DNA of 36,777 nucleotides from Bacteroidota bacterium (lineage in GTDB: Bacteria > Bacteroidota > Bacteroidia > Sphingobacteriales > Sphingobacteriaceae). This document shows positions 1 through 8,102 of this stretch, piece by piece. The stretch covers positions 1 to 36,777 of the forward strand of contig JABDCF010000031.1 of NCBI GenBank assembly GCA_013288235.1. Direction: 5' to 3'. Position 1 is the stretch's first letter. Every line of letters starts with the position of its first letter. The position numbers and the translations under genes were made by a program. The notes beneath the pieces were generated by a model. That model worked only from the letters and a program-made list of their open reading frames with translations, ran no database searches and had not been told where the DNA came from.

Positions 1-48
1 CTGCATAGCCACGAAAGTGTTAATGAACTAAATGAAATTAATAAATGA
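1..48 (+). CDS. 3' end of an upstream gene (partial)
   Basis: Frame 1 is open from the window edge for 15 codons and ends in TGA at 46-48. That TGA overlaps the ATG of the pyrophosphatase gene in an ATGA arrangement, which is typical of translationally coupled operon genes. The visible tail is polar (NELNEINK before the stop). It is too short to assign a function, and a chance open frame of this length is possible. Confidence 0.4.
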   Translation: MHSHESVNELNEINK

Positions 49-590
49 GTACACAACATCCCTGGCACCAGGTTTCACCGGGTAATGATATTCCTGAAAT
101 TGTACATGCTATAATTGAGATACCCAAAGGCTCGAAGGCTAAGTATGAGATAGATAAAGAATCGGGTTTATTAAAGCTTGACCGGGTTTTGTTTTCGTCG
201 GTGATGTACCCGGCAAATTATGGCTTTATCCCGCAAACCTATTGTGATGACAACGACCCATTAGATATCCTGGTGCTTTGTTCAATAGATGTATTCCCGA
301 TGTCTATTATCGAAGCAAAGGTAATTGGCGTAATGCACATGGTGGATAATGGCGAACAGGATGACAAGATCATAGCGGTAGCGAAAAACGACATGTCGAT
401 AAACTATATTAATGATCTTGCAGAGTTGCCGCCCCATGTGATGGTTGAGATAGTACGCTTTTTTAAAGATTATAAAAAACTGGAAGGCAAAAATGTCACT
501 ATTGAGCACTTGCTTGGAAAACGCTACGCCCTCAAAGTGATAAAAGAGGGCCTGGAATTGTATAACGCTACTTTTCCTGAACATCAATAA
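45..590 (+). CDS. ppa: Inorganic pyrophosphatase, family I
   Basis: Soluble cytoplasmic enzyme that hydrolyses pyrophosphate to two phosphates and so pulls biosynthetic reactions forward. At 181 aa it has the usual length of bacterial family I enzymes. The family signature DNDPLD is at residues 69-74 and supplies metal-binding aspartates. The substrate-site segments [10 protein letters not shown] (26-35) and YPANYGFIP (55-63) are also present. The start is the ATG at 45, which overlaps the preceding stop, so it is probably the second or later gene of an operon. The CNNM-type membrane protein gene follows after 7 bases on the same strand and is probably co-transcribed. Nothing is truncated or unusual. 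The family assignment is firm. Confidence 0.96.
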   Translation: MSTQHPWHQVSPGNDIPEIVHAIIEIPKGSKAKYEIDKESGLLKLDRVLFSSVMYPANYGFIPQTYCDDNDPLDILVLCSIDVFPMSIIEAKVIGVMHMVDNGEQDDKIIAVAKNDMSINYINDLAELPPHVMVEIVRFFKDYKKLEGKNVTIEHLLGKRYALKVIKEGLELYNATFPEHQ

Positions 591-597
591 TTAATGT

Positions 598-1935
598 ATG
601 GGGCCTGAACTCGAAATAAACGGTTATTACCTTTTCCTTACCTTCTTCCTGGTTTTGCTGAATGGCTTTTTTGTAGCCGCCGAATTTGCCATGGTGAGGG
701 TACGTGGCTCGCAGGTCGAAATTAAAGCTAAAACCGGCAGCCCTGTAGCAAAAGTGGCCCGCGGCATACTGCACAACCTCGATGGTTATCTTGCCGCAAC
801 CCAATTAGGCATTACTATCGCATCGTTAGGCTTAGGTTGGGTTGGCCAGGATGTGGTTACCAAAATGATGCTGAATTTTTTTATGTTCTGCGGGGTAACT
901 ATTAAATCTTCTTTTATTATCAATACCAGTCATGTTGTTGCCTTTGCTTTTATTACCATTTTACATATTGTATTCGGTGAGTTAGCGCCAAAATCAATTG
1001 CTATACAGCGGTCTGTGCGCACAGTGATGACCATTTCCCTCCCGCTCAGGTTCTTTTTTGTGGTTTTCAGGCCTTTAATTTGGTTATTAAATGGCTTCGC
1101 AAATTTTATTTTAAAGCTTTTGGGGATCAAGCCCGTACAGGGGGAAACATCGCATAGCTCGGAGGAGTTACAATACCTGCTTGACCAGGGTAAGCAAACC
1201 GGGGCATTGGATTCAACCGAACATGAGCTGATTCAGAATGTTTTTGATTTTAATGAGCGGGTGGTTAAAAATATCATGGTACCGCGCACCAAAATTTCGG
1301 GGGTGGATATCAATACCTCGGAAGACGAACTGCTTGAACTGGTGATAACAGAAGGGTATTCGCGCATACCTGTTTATGATGACGTAATTGATAAAATTAT
1401 AGGCATTGTACATGCCAAAGACCTTTTGCCGCTACTGGCGCATAATGAAGAAATTATTTTAAAAAATATTATCCGTAAGCCCTATTTTGTTCCGGAAACA
1501 AAAAAAATCAACGATCTGATGGCTGAATTGCAGCAAAAGCGCATACAAATAGCTATTGTATTGGACGAATTTGGAGGCACCGCGGGCATGGTTACCCTTG
1601 AAGATATAGTTGAAGAACTTGTTGGCGATATACAGGATGAGTACGACGAAGAAAAGCCAATAGTTGAAAAAATAAACGACCGCGAATTTATTGTAAACGC
1701 GCTTGCTCCTATTTATGATGTAAACGGTCACCTGCCGCATGATTTGCCCGAAGATGGCGACTTTGATACCGTATCAGGATGGTTGGGCGATATTTTTGGT
1801 AAGATACCCGATGTTGGCGAACAGAAAGAATCAAACGGATATAATATTACTGTATTAAAAAAATCCGACCAAAACATTGAATCGGTTAAGCTTGAACTGC
1901 TGATAAATGAAGAAGATGCTGTAGATTTACATTAA
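598..1935 (+). CDS. CNNM/CorC-family membrane protein (DUF21, CBS pair, CorC_HlyC)
   Basis: Integral membrane protein of the group often annotated 'hemolysin family protein', known or suspected to handle Mg2+/Co2+ or other divalent cations. The N-terminal 175 residues form a DUF21 domain with hydrophobic segments near 10-30, 65-82, 112-130 and 145-170, and the conserved GELAPK motif at 127-132. A cytoplasmic CBS pair spans about 215-340, with SRIPVY at 255-260 and DEFGGTAG at 323-330. A CorC_HlyC transporter-associated domain fills the C-terminus to residue 445. The gliding protein GldE belongs to the same superfamily, but nothing here separates GldE from an ordinary CNNM homologue. The gene starts 7 bases after ppa and is likely in its operon. 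Its 3' flank is an AAAGC/GCTTT repeat. Confidence 0.88.
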   Translation: MGPELEINGYYLFLTFFLVLLNGFFVAAEFAMVRVRGSQVEIKAKTGSPVAKVARGILHNLDGYLAATQLGITIASLGLGWVGQDVVTKMMLNFFMFCGVTIKSSFIINTSHVVAFAFITILHIVFGELAPKSIAIQRSVRTVMTISLPLRFFFVVFRPLIWLLNGFANFILKLLGIKPVQGETSHSSEELQYLLDQGKQTGALDSTEHELIQNVFDFNERVVKNIMVPRTKISGVDINTSEDELLELVITEGYSRIPVYDDVIDKIIGIVHAKDLLPLLAHNEEIILKNIIRKPYFVPETKKINDLMAELQQKRIQIAIVLDEFGGTAGMVTLEDIVEELVGDIQDEYDEEKPIVEKINDREFIVNALAPIYDVNGHLPHDLPEDGDFDTVSGWLGDIFGKIPDVGEQKESNGYNITVLKKSDQNIESVKLELLINEEDAVDLH

Positions 1936-2004
1936 AGCCAAAAGCCGAAGGCTGAAAGCTTAATGCGTTCGGTTTTGTGCTTTCGGCTTTTAGCTTTTAG
2001 CTTT
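1936..2004. repeat. AAAGC/GCTTT inverted tract (family 3)
   Basis: The left half is rich in AAAGC-type words and the right half in GCTTT-type words, so the tract can fold on itself. It fills the whole gap between the CNNM gene and rsmE and runs up to the rsmE ATG. A related tract lies at 11762-11876. It also creates an open in-frame extension upstream of rsmE (from 1963) that is not part of the protein. Confidence 0.6.
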
Positions 2005-2715
2005 ATGCTTTTTTACACCCCTGATATTGACCTATCGCACCCGCAATATTTTCTGAACGAAGAAGAAAGTAAACATTGCATCCGCGTGCTCCGCCTTGAA
2101 ACAGGCGATGAAGTACAGCTAATTGACGGAAAAGGCGGTTTGTACAATGCCACTATAAAGGATGCCCATCCAAAAAGAACTATCCTTCAAATAAATTCGG
2201 TCATTTCGTCGTTTAATAAAAGGAACCACTACTTGCACATAGCGGTAGCACCTACCAAAAATATTGAGCGCATGGAGTGGTTTTTAGAGAAAGCGACAGA
2301 GATAGGGATCGATGAGATCACACCCATCATCTGCCAGCGGTCCGAACGTAAAGAGGTAAAGGTGGAAAGGCTTAACAAAATAATCACATCGGCAATAAAG
2401 CAATCTATTAAAGCTTACCATCCCCTTTTAAATGAAGCGGTAAGCTATAACCAGCTATTGGCAAAGCCTTTTGAAGGGCAGAAATTTATTGCACACTGCG
2501 AAAAAGGCGATAAAACGAGCCTTCAGGACGCTCTTGTTAAGCAAGGAAAATATTTGGTATTGATAGGCCCCGAAGGTGATTTTACGCCTGGTGAAATTGA
2601 CAGTGCTTTGCAAAATGATTTTAAAGCGATAACTTTAGGCGAAAGCCGTTTAAGAACCGAGACGGCTGCGTTAGAGGCTTGTTTTGAGGTGAATTTTTTA
2701 AACAGGATGGGTTAG
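2005..2715 (+). CDS. rsmE: 16S rRNA m3U1498 methyltransferase RsmE
   Basis: SPOUT-class methyltransferase that uses S-adenosylmethionine to methylate N3 of U1498 in 16S rRNA. The chosen start is the ATG at 2005 (MLFYTPDI), giving 236 aa, the normal length. The frame stays open to an ATG at 1963, but those 14 codons come from a repeat tract and would add a non-homologous leader. The N-terminal part (about 1-70) is the PUA-like RNA-binding domain. The C-terminal SPOUT knot shows IGPEGDFTPGE and LGESRLRTETAA, the family's SAM-binding loops. It is a single-copy housekeeping gene with no visible defect. Downstream lies a 430-base gene-free stretch full of repeats. Confidence 0.95.
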   Translation: MLFYTPDIDLSHPQYFLNEEESKHCIRVLRLETGDEVQLIDGKGGLYNATIKDAHPKRTILQINSVISSFNKRNHYLHIAVAPTKNIERMEWFLEKATEIGIDEITPIICQRSERKEVKVERLNKIITSAIKQSIKAYHPLLNEAVSYNQLLAKPFEGQKFIAHCEKGDKTSLQDALVKQGKYLVLIGPEGDFTPGEIDSALQNDFKAITLGESRLRTETAALEACFEVNFLNRMG

Positions 2716-2790
2716 TGAATGGTTGATTGGGTTGATTAAGTGAGTAGTTTATTGAGTTGGATTTGGAAGATTGAGATTAAGGGAATATTT

Positions 2791-2984
2791 CTTACCCCTC
2801 TTTTTTGCCTGCAAAAGAGAGGGTGGTCGAGCGAAGCAACGACCGGGTGAGTAGAATATGCGAGCGGCGTTTACGTAAGTGTATTTACCTAACCGCATGG
2901 CGCAGAGTCTACTCGCCCTCCCGACCTTCGGTTGGGACTTCGCTTGTCGACCCTCTCTGCGACAAGTCGTAAAGAGTGTAAAAA
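2791..2984 (+). repeat. Dispersed ~190 bp hairpin element, copy A
   Basis: This imperfect long inverted repeat has a left arm beginning CTTACCCCTCTTTT and a right arm ending near AAAGAGTGTAA. A 37-base block at 2816-2852 is identical, as reverse complement, to 15879-15915 in copy B. The homology extends to about 78 bases of the left half and more weakly through the right half. No transposase and no clear target-site duplication is visible, so this is either a non-autonomous or REP-like element or an RNA hairpin family. Confidence 0.75.
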
Positions 2985-3015
2985 GGCATTCCTATTTATT
3001 AATTGCCATTATCTT

Positions 3016-3103
3016 CGTCCCGTAGGGACGTTTGGTTGGTAGAAAAATAAATACAGCGCGATGCGTTCCATCGGAACGCCTGGTGAAATGTAAGCCAACC
3101 AGG
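3016..3103. repeat. Cluster of short perfect hairpins
   Basis: CGTCCC-GTA-GGGACG at 3016-3030 has a 6 bp stem. GCGTTCC-ATC-GGAACGC at 3063-3079 has a 7 bp stem. A CCTGGT (3079-3084) / ACCAGG (3098-3103) pair overlaps the second hairpin. The cluster lies 45 bases before the DUF4159 start, so it would be in that gene's leader if transcribed. Neither hairpin is followed by a T-run, so they are not classical terminators. Confidence 0.6.
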
Positions 3104-3148
3104 CTTATAAATGCTGTTTTTGGTTTGAACGAAATATGTATTGAATAT

Positions 3149-3814
3149 ATGAAGAAGCTTGTTTTTGTAATTAGTGCTTTTATATTGATTGGTGTATTTA
3201 GCAGCTTTAATGTGCCGCCTACCTATAAAATGGCCAAGCTCAAATATAATGGCGGCGGCGATTGGTATGGCGACAGGACTGCATTACCCAACCTGATAAA
3301 GTTTTGTAACGAAAACTTAAAAACAAATTTCCAGCCGGAAGATGAGGTGGTGGATGTTGGCAGCGCAGAACTGTTTAACTATCCTTTTATTTTTATGACC
3401 GGCCATGGTAATGTGATATTTTCAGACCAGGAAGCATTGAATTTACGCAAATACTTAATAGGTGGCGGCTTTTTGCACGTTTGCGATAATTATGGCCTCG
3501 ATGAATTTATCCGAAGGGAGATGAAAAAAGTTTTCCCGGAGCTTGAATTTGTGGAACTGCCGCTAAACCATCCTATCTATCATCAAAAATACAGTTTCCC
3601 CATGGGCCTGCCAAAGGTACATGAGCATGATGGAAAACGTGCACAAGGCTTTGGGTTGATATATAGAGGCCGCCTGGTATGCTTTTACGACTACCAATGC
3701 GACCTTGGCAACGGCTGGGAAGATTATGGCACCTACGCCGGCGATACGCAGGAAACACGCGTTAAGGCATTAAAAATGGGCGCCAATTTGGTACAGTACG
3801 CATTAACACAATAA
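3149..3814 (+). CDS. DUF4159 domain protein, exported
   Basis: Protein of 221 aa with a cleavable signal peptide (MKKLVFVISAF through about SSFNVP), so it is probably periplasmic or membrane-anchored. The rest matches the standalone DUF4159 type of Bacteroidota: a Tyr-rich opening with NGGGDWYGD, then FMTGHG, a GGGFLHVCDNYG stretch and ELPLNHPIY. These proteins have a class I glutamine-amidotransferase-like fold, but no Cys-His-Glu triad is evident and no enzymatic activity is assigned. The start at the ATG of 3149 is chosen because it gives a clean signal peptide; upstream codons run through hairpin repeats. It stands alone on the plus strand, and the next gene follows after 114 bases of repeat-like sequence. 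Confidence 0.75.
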   Translation: MKKLVFVISAFILIGVFSSFNVPPTYKMAKLKYNGGGDWYGDRTALPNLIKFCNENLKTNFQPEDEVVDVGSAELFNYPFIFMTGHGNVIFSDQEALNLRKYLIGGGFLHVCDNYGLDEFIRREMKKVFPELEFVELPLNHPIYHQKYSFPMGLPKVHEHDGKRAQGFGLIYRGRLVCFYDYQCDLGNGWEDYGTYAGDTQETRVKALKMGANLVQYALTQ

Positions 3815-3816
3815 GG

Positions 3817-3853
3817 ACCGCTGATTTAATTGATTTCGATGATGACGCTGATG
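3817..3853 (+). repeat. CTGATTTAATTGATT tract (family 5)
   Basis: Begins 3 bases after a stop codon and consists of GATT/GATG words at roughly 9-12 base spacing. A clearly related tract with the same word order lies at 8039-8077, also immediately after a stop codon (ispF). The function is unknown. Confidence 0.55.
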
Positions 3854-3889
3854 TCTATATTTATTATAAATCCGTTATTTGTCAAAGGT

Positions 3890-3925
3890 TATCTCAATTC
3901 TCATATCTAACATCTCATATCTAAA
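3890..3925 (+). repeat. TCATATCTAA tandem words
   Basis: Two copies of TCATATCTAA (from 3901 and 3915), preceded by the related ATCTCAATTC, directly before the biotin-carrier start codon at 3929. It would form the 5' leader of that gene if transcribed. Confidence 0.45.
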
Positions 3926-3928
3926 AGA

Positions 3929-4426
3929 ATGCTCCAGGTAAAAGTAAATGGCAATTATAATTTCGAAGTTGATAAAAACGGCGAAAGGTTAACGATCAAT
4001 GGCGATAAGGTGACAGCCGACACCAAACAGCTAAATGCAAACGCCTGGCATATTATTAATAACCTGCAATCATACAATGTGGAAGTTATCAGCTTTAACA
4101 GTGCTGAAAAAACAGCTGAAATTAAAGTGAACAACAATATTTACAAGGTAACAGCAAAAGACCAGTTCGATATTTTACTTGATAAATTAGGACTAAGCAA
4201 CTTAAATGCGGCCAAAGTAAGCGAGATTAAAGCGCCGATGCCCGGTATGGTACTCAAGGTATTTGTAAACGAAGGGATGGAAATAAAAAAAGGCGACAAC
4301 CTTTTTATTCTGGAGGCCATGAAAATGGAAAACATTATTAAAGCCCCTGCCGATGTAACCGTAAAAACGGTAAAAATAAAGCCCGGCGATAAAGTAGAAA
4401 AAGGGCAAATTTTGATGCTATTTTAG
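3929..4426 (+). CDS. Biotin carboxyl carrier (biotin/lipoyl attachment) protein
   Basis: Small 165 aa carrier subunit of an acyl-CoA carboxylase. The C-terminal 70 residues are a biotinyl domain: APMPGM at 102-107 and EAMKM at 129-133, with Lys132 as the expected biotinylated residue. The N-terminal 95 residues match the extension seen in Bacteroidota acetyl/propionyl-CoA carboxylase carrier subunits and may contact the carboxylase. No biotin carboxylase or carboxyltransferase gene is adjacent in this window, so the partner must be encoded elsewhere or the carrier is shared. The start is the ATG at 3929. A strong terminator follows 30 bases after the stop. Lipoyl attachment is a less likely alternative because AMKM is typical of biotin domains. 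Confidence 0.85.
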   Translation: MLQVKVNGNYNFEVDKNGERLTINGDKVTADTKQLNANAWHIINNLQSYNVEVISFNSAEKTAEIKVNNNIYKVTAKDQFDILLDKLGLSNLNAAKVSEIKAPMPGMVLKVFVNEGMEIKKGDNLFILEAMKMENIIKAPADVTVKTVKIKPGDKVEKGQILMLF

Positions 4427-4457
4427 GCACACTTTCCCCACACAGGCATCCAAAAGT

Positions 4458-4496
4458 AAAATGCCCCGCGGTAATTAAACCACGGGGCATTTTTTA
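4458..4496. terminator. Bidirectional intrinsic terminator
   Basis: A GC-rich stem (ATGCCCCGCGG pairing with CCACGGGGCAT, one mismatch) around an AT-rich loop, flanked by an A-run on the left and a T-run on the right. It lies between convergent genes (biotin carrier on plus, gldJ on minus) and can end transcription from both sides. Confidence 0.88.
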
Positions 4497-4512
4497 TTAG
4501 GGCTACAACCAG

Positions 4513-6141
4513 TTAGTTTGCCTTAAACGGTTTTGATTTTTTCACACTGTAATGCGGTTTACCTTCAGGGTGTATTTCGGGTGCGCCAACAAGTGTCATT
4601 GCGCAACGGAAACCAACTTCGGCACTTGCATCATCTTCGTTCATAAAACGGCGGGTAGCTGGGTTTAACCAAAATGCAAGGTCATTCCACGAACCGCCTT
4701 TGTATATTTTTGAATGGTTGCTTACCAATGTAGTTGTACCATATAATGTGGTGTTAACCGTATCGTTCTGCCCCCTGAAATCTGGGCTGTAAGGCTTGCC
4801 ATCTAATGGGTTCTTTATAACAGGGGCTTTTGCTGTAGAATCTTTAGCACCTGCCTGTTCCTGCAAATACTCGCTATATTTAAGTTTTTTGTTTGATTTT
4901 GAAGGATCCTTTATCGGGCGACCGTATTTATCCTTTGCATATAGCCCTTTTGCAGGGTCAGCAAGGCGTTTATCGGTAAACTCGTTCCCGCGGAAAGGGT
5001 TGAAATCTTCAACTTCCTCAAATGATGTCTGGCGATAGGTATCTTCTACCCATTCATTAACGTTACCGGCCATATTATACAAACCGAAATCGTTAGGCGG
5101 GTTTGACCTTACAGGAGCAGTAATATCTGCCTTATCATTCAAATATCCGCCAACACCCATGTTATCACCTAAACCACGTTTAAAGTTAGCCATGATCAAT
5201 CCGCGTGTCGATCTTTTTGCTGAACGTACGCCTAAACCATTCCACGGATAAATTTTGCCATCGTCAATATTTTCGAACTGTGTGTTGCCAATTAAGGCAA
5301 GCGCAGCATATTCCCATTCAGCTTCGGTTGGCAGGCGATAAGCTTGTTTCAAAATACCGTCTTCCAAACGTACAGGGCGTACCGGGCCTTTGCCAGCTTT
5401 GCCATTTGCGCCGGTAGTAGTTTTTGCATTCGGGCTTAAATCCTGGACCATTTTCTTTCCATCAATTCCGGCGCCGGTATATTGCCCGTTCAAATAAATA
5501 TCAGTATTAAATGGCTCTTTGTTTGCCGGTGCAGGGGCTGCCTTTCCGTTCTTCCCTTTTCCTGCCATATCATTCCACGAAACCAAATTACCTCTCTGGC
5601 GTAAAATATTTTCGTTCACACGGTCAGTTCTCCAGGTGCAATAATCCTGAACCTGGTCCCAGGTTACACCTACTACCGGGTAATCCTGGAAGGCCGGATG
5701 CCTTAAATAGTTATCAACATAGGGCTCATTATAGGATAGAGGGCTGCGCCATACCAGTGTATCGGGCAACGCATTGTAATAAAGTTCATGGTCATCAGCG
5801 TAGGTTACGCTTATCCAGTGCAGGTAATCGAGCCAGTCCTGGTTGGCAACTTCGGTCTCATCCATATAAAACGAGGCAACGGTTACACGATGGCGTACGT
5901 TGTTATAATCATAAGTAACATCCTGATCGGCACTGCCGCCCATTACAAAAGTACCGCCTTCAATGGGAACAAGACCTGGTCCGGGTGACGGATGGGTTTG
6001 CCTGAAACGCTCATAACCGCCCGTTTTTTTGTCGTTATAAGTGATCCCTGTTTTATCAGATTGCGGACGTTTACTGCAACCGCTCATCAGGACACTAAGG
6101 CCCAGTAGCATAACCGTAATTCCCGTAAAAAGTACTTTCAT
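4513..6141 (-). CDS. gldJ: Gliding motility / T9SS lipoprotein GldJ
   Basis: Lipoprotein of 542 aa with a lipobox (MSGC, Cys22) after a hydrophobic signal. It belongs to the formylglycine-generating-enzyme fold group, shown by GGTFVMGG at 62-69, YMDETEVAN, YRLPTEAEWEYAA and NVNEWVED. The sequence SPDTLVWR-like 'LPDTLVWRSPLSYNEPYVDNYLRHPA' region (positions about 125-150) is characteristic of GldJ rather than of sulfatase-activating enzymes. GldJ is needed for assembly of the type IX secretion and gliding machinery in Flavobacterium, where it stabilises GldK. Here it is divergent from porV across a 233-base gap that holds no other gene. In Flavobacterium the peptidase gene porU lies next to porV and gldJ; it is absent here. 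The start is the ATG at 6141. Confidence 0.9.
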   Translation of the reverse strand: MKVLFTGITVMLLGLSVLMSGCSKRPQSDKTGITYNDKKTGGYERFRQTHPSPGPGLVPIEGGTFVMGGSADQDVTYDYNNVRHRVTVASFYMDETEVANQDWLDYLHWISVTYADDHELYYNALPDTLVWRSPLSYNEPYVDNYLRHPAFQDYPVVGVTWDQVQDYCTWRTDRVNENILRQRGNLVSWNDMAGKGKNGKAAPAPANKEPFNTDIYLNGQYTGAGIDGKKMVQDLSPNAKTTTGANGKAGKGPVRPVRLEDGILKQAYRLPTEAEWEYAALALIGNTQFENIDDGKIYPWNGLGVRSAKRSTRGLIMANFKRGLGDNMGVGGYLNDKADITAPVRSNPPNDFGLYNMAGNVNEWVEDTYRQTSFEEVEDFNPFRGNEFTDKRLADPAKGLYAKDKYGRPIKDPSKSNKKLKYSEYLQEQAGAKDSTAKAPVIKNPLDGKPYSPDFRGQNDTVNTTLYGTTTLVSNHSKIYKGGSWNDLAFWLNPATRRFMNEDDASAEVGFRCAMTLVGAPEIHPEGKPHYSVKKSKPFKAN

Positions 6142-6374
6142 ATTTTTACTTTATTTTATGGAAGGTAAATTTAATACTATTTGCTTAAAAAGCTAATTTT
6201 TTTACCCAATTCTTTTAAAGAAACTAAACTTTTCCACACATTTAAACGGAAATTTCATGAATGGAGTTACAAAAAATCGAATTATTTTGGTGGAAAACTT
6301 ATTTGGACACTTGTACGTAATAGAGGGCAATTAGCTTATATTTATTATTTGAACACCAAAACTAAATTTCGTAA

Positions 6375-7556
6375 ATGAAGTTTTTCTCTATCAAAACTAT
6401 TATTTTTTTCAGCGCTGTCTTTCTGCCTTCGCTGGCCATGTCGCAAGCAAATACTTTCATAATTCCGAACACAGAAGCGCCTTTTTTAAACTTTACGCCC
6501 GATTCCCGTTCAGGAGCAATGGGCGAAGCAGGGGTTGCGCTCAGTCCCGACGTAAACGCCAATTACTGGAACCCATCAAAACTGGCTTTTCTTCAAAACG
6601 ATAATGATGTCTCCATATCCTACAGCCCATGGCTCCGCCAATTGGCCCCTGACATTAGTTTATCGTATTTAAGTTATGCACATAAGGTTGACGACCGCAA
6701 TTCAATCGGCGCTTCTTTACGTTATTTTAACTACGGCTCAATTCCGCTTACCGACATCAATCAAACCGATGAAGGCACCTTTACGCCCAATGAATTTTCA
6801 TTAAACGGGTCATTTGCCCGTAAGTTTGGGGAAAGCTTTTCGTTAGGCCTCACCGTCGGTTATTATCATTCCAATTTCGCGAGCGCTTCAACCGGCAACA
6901 GTATACAAACCACGCCAGGTAATGCTGTATCAGCTGGCGCTTCATTCTTTTATACAAGTAAAATACAGGAATTTGGGGGTAATGATGCAACGCTTTCTTT
7001 TGGCACAAATATTTCTAACATCGGTTCTAAAATTAGTTACAGCACCGATGGCCCCAAATATTTTTTACCGGCGAATTTAAAAATAGGCGTGGCCAATACT
7101 ATCATTGCTGATGATTATAACCAGTTTACTTTCACCTTTGATATCAATAAACTTTTAACACCCACCCCCCCGATAAGGGACATTAACGGCAATATCATCA
7201 GCGGTAAAAATGATGACGTGTCGGTGCCGCAGGGGATTTTTGGATCATTTACTGATGCACCAGGCGGGTTTAGCTCTAATTTAAAAGAGATCACCTTTTC
7301 GCCGGGCATTGAATATATGTATAACCAGGTACTCGCCTTGAGGGCTGGCTATTTTTACCAAAACGCTAATGACCCCGACAACCCCTATAGAGGCCCCGAA
7401 CATTACCTAACTTTGGGCGTTGGTTTTAAATATAATGATTACGGTTTCGATTTTTCGTATATAGCGGCCAGTCAGCAGAGCAGCCCTTTAGCCAATACCC
7501 TGCGTTTTACCCTCACAGCTAACTTCGGGGGTGATAAAAACTCAAATAAAAGATAA
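6375..7556 (+). CDS. porV: PorV (LptO) type IX secretion outer-membrane protein
   Basis: Outer-membrane beta-barrel of 393 aa, similar to the FadL-like PorV shuttle that receives cargo from the T9SS translocon and presents it to the attachment complex. A signal peptide (ending around SLAMSQA) is followed by the typical opening TEAPFLNFTPDSRSGAMGE and then by alternating beta-strands ending in an aromatic C-terminus. A SYSPWLRQL segment near residue 80 is also typical. The gene overlaps ispF by one base (TAATG), so the two are translationally linked; porV followed by ispF also occurs in Porphyromonas as far as I recall. PorU, its usual partner, is not in the window. The start is the ATG at 6375, just upstream of the signal peptide. 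Confidence 0.9.
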   Translation: MKFFSIKTIIFFSAVFLPSLAMSQANTFIIPNTEAPFLNFTPDSRSGAMGEAGVALSPDVNANYWNPSKLAFLQNDNDVSISYSPWLRQLAPDISLSYLSYAHKVDDRNSIGASLRYFNYGSIPLTDINQTDEGTFTPNEFSLNGSFARKFGESFSLGLTVGYYHSNFASASTGNSIQTTPGNAVSAGASFFYTSKIQEFGGNDATLSFGTNISNIGSKISYSTDGPKYFLPANLKIGVANTIIADDYNQFTFTFDINKLLTPTPPIRDINGNIISGKNDDVSVPQGIFGSFTDAPGGFSSNLKEITFSPGIEYMYNQVLALRAGYFYQNANDPDNPYRGPEHYLTLGVGFKYNDYGFDFSYIAASQQSSPLANTLRFTLTANFGGDKNSNKR

Positions 7557-8038
7557 TGACCAAAATCAAAGTTGGATTTGGGTTTGATGTTCACCAGTTA
7601 AAAGAAGCACACCCGTTTATATTAGGCGGTGTCGACCTGGCGCACCATTCAGGCGCCTTTGGCCACTCTGATGCCGATGTATTATTACATGCCATTTGCG
7701 ATGCATTGTTAGGCGCTGCCAATTTGCGCGATATAGGCTTTCATTTCTCAAACAAAGACGACAGGTGGAAAGGCATCAGCAGTTTAATATTACTACAGCA
7801 TGTGGTAGTATTATTAAAAGAAAAAGGCTGGGAAATCGGTAATATCGATGCCATGGTTTGCCTGGAGGCGCCAAAAATAAACCCGCACATACCCGAAATG
7901 AAGGTAAACATTGCCAAAGCAGCCGGCATAAGCGAAGAAGATATCTCCATAAAAGCCACCACCAACGAGCAATTGGGCTTCATAGGCCGCGAAGAAGGGG
8001 TTGTTGCTTATGCGGTATGTTTGATTGAGAAAGTCTGA
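7556..8038 (+). CDS. ispF: 2-C-methyl-D-erythritol 2,4-cyclodiphosphate synthase
   Basis: Cytoplasmic MEP-pathway enzyme that cyclises CDP-ME 2-phosphate to MEcPP with release of CMP in isoprenoid synthesis. The length of 160 aa is standard. The metal-binding motif GFDVHQL appears at residues 8-14, followed by HSDADVLLHAICDALLGA, IGFHF and the C-terminal ATTNEQLGFIGR. The ATG overlaps the porV stop by one base. It is the only MEP-pathway gene in the window. It is followed by a GATT-word repeat rather than an obvious terminator, and converges on the long polysaccharide enzyme gene. Confidence 0.96.
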   Translation: MTKIKVGFGFDVHQLKEAHPFILGGVDLAHHSGAFGHSDADVLLHAICDALLGAANLRDIGFHFSNKDDRWKGISSLILLQHVVVLLKEKGWEIGNIDAMVCLEAPKINPHIPEMKVNIAKAAGISEEDISIKATTNEQLGFIGREEGVVAYAVCLIEKV

Positions 8039-8077
8039 ACCGTTGATTTAACTGATTTGGATGATTTCGTTGAATGA
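8039..8077 (+). repeat. CTGATTT/GGATGATT tract (family 5)
   Basis: It starts directly after the ispF stop and shares word order with the tract at 3817-3853 (CCG-TGATTTAA-TGATTT-GATGAT). Both copies sit at the 3' end of plus-strand genes, which may reflect insertion preference or a role in transcript ends. Confidence 0.55.
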
Positions 8078-8102
8078 TGCTATTTAAAATCAATTCTATT
8101 AT

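Larger units (their letters stand above)
2716..3148. other. Gene-free stretch with several repeat families
   Basis: No supported gene. The first 45 bases are a TTGATTGGG/TTGATTAAG word tract, similar to one at 17870-17915. Then comes a long imperfect hairpin (2791-2984), an A/T-rich spacer, and a cluster of small perfect hairpins (3016-3103) directly before the DUF4159 gene. An open frame from 3032 into the DUF4159 gene passes through these hairpins and is not a credible N-terminus. Confidence 0.7.

Noticed and set aside
1963..2004. Upstream in-frame extension of rsmE
   Set aside because: The 14 extra codons are repeat-derived and the family start is MLFYTPD-like at 2005.
3032..3148. N-terminal extension of the DUF4159 gene
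   Set aside because: It runs through the hairpin cluster; the signal peptide begins at 3149.
4513..6141. gldJ as a sulfatase-modifying (formylglycine-generating) enzyme
   Set aside because: The fold is shared, but the lipobox, the long insertions and the neighbourhood with porV match GldJ.
6181..6378. A 65-codon frame between gldJ and porV
   Set aside because: Starts with TTG, ends inside the porV start, has low-complexity basic content and no recognisable domain; likely chance.
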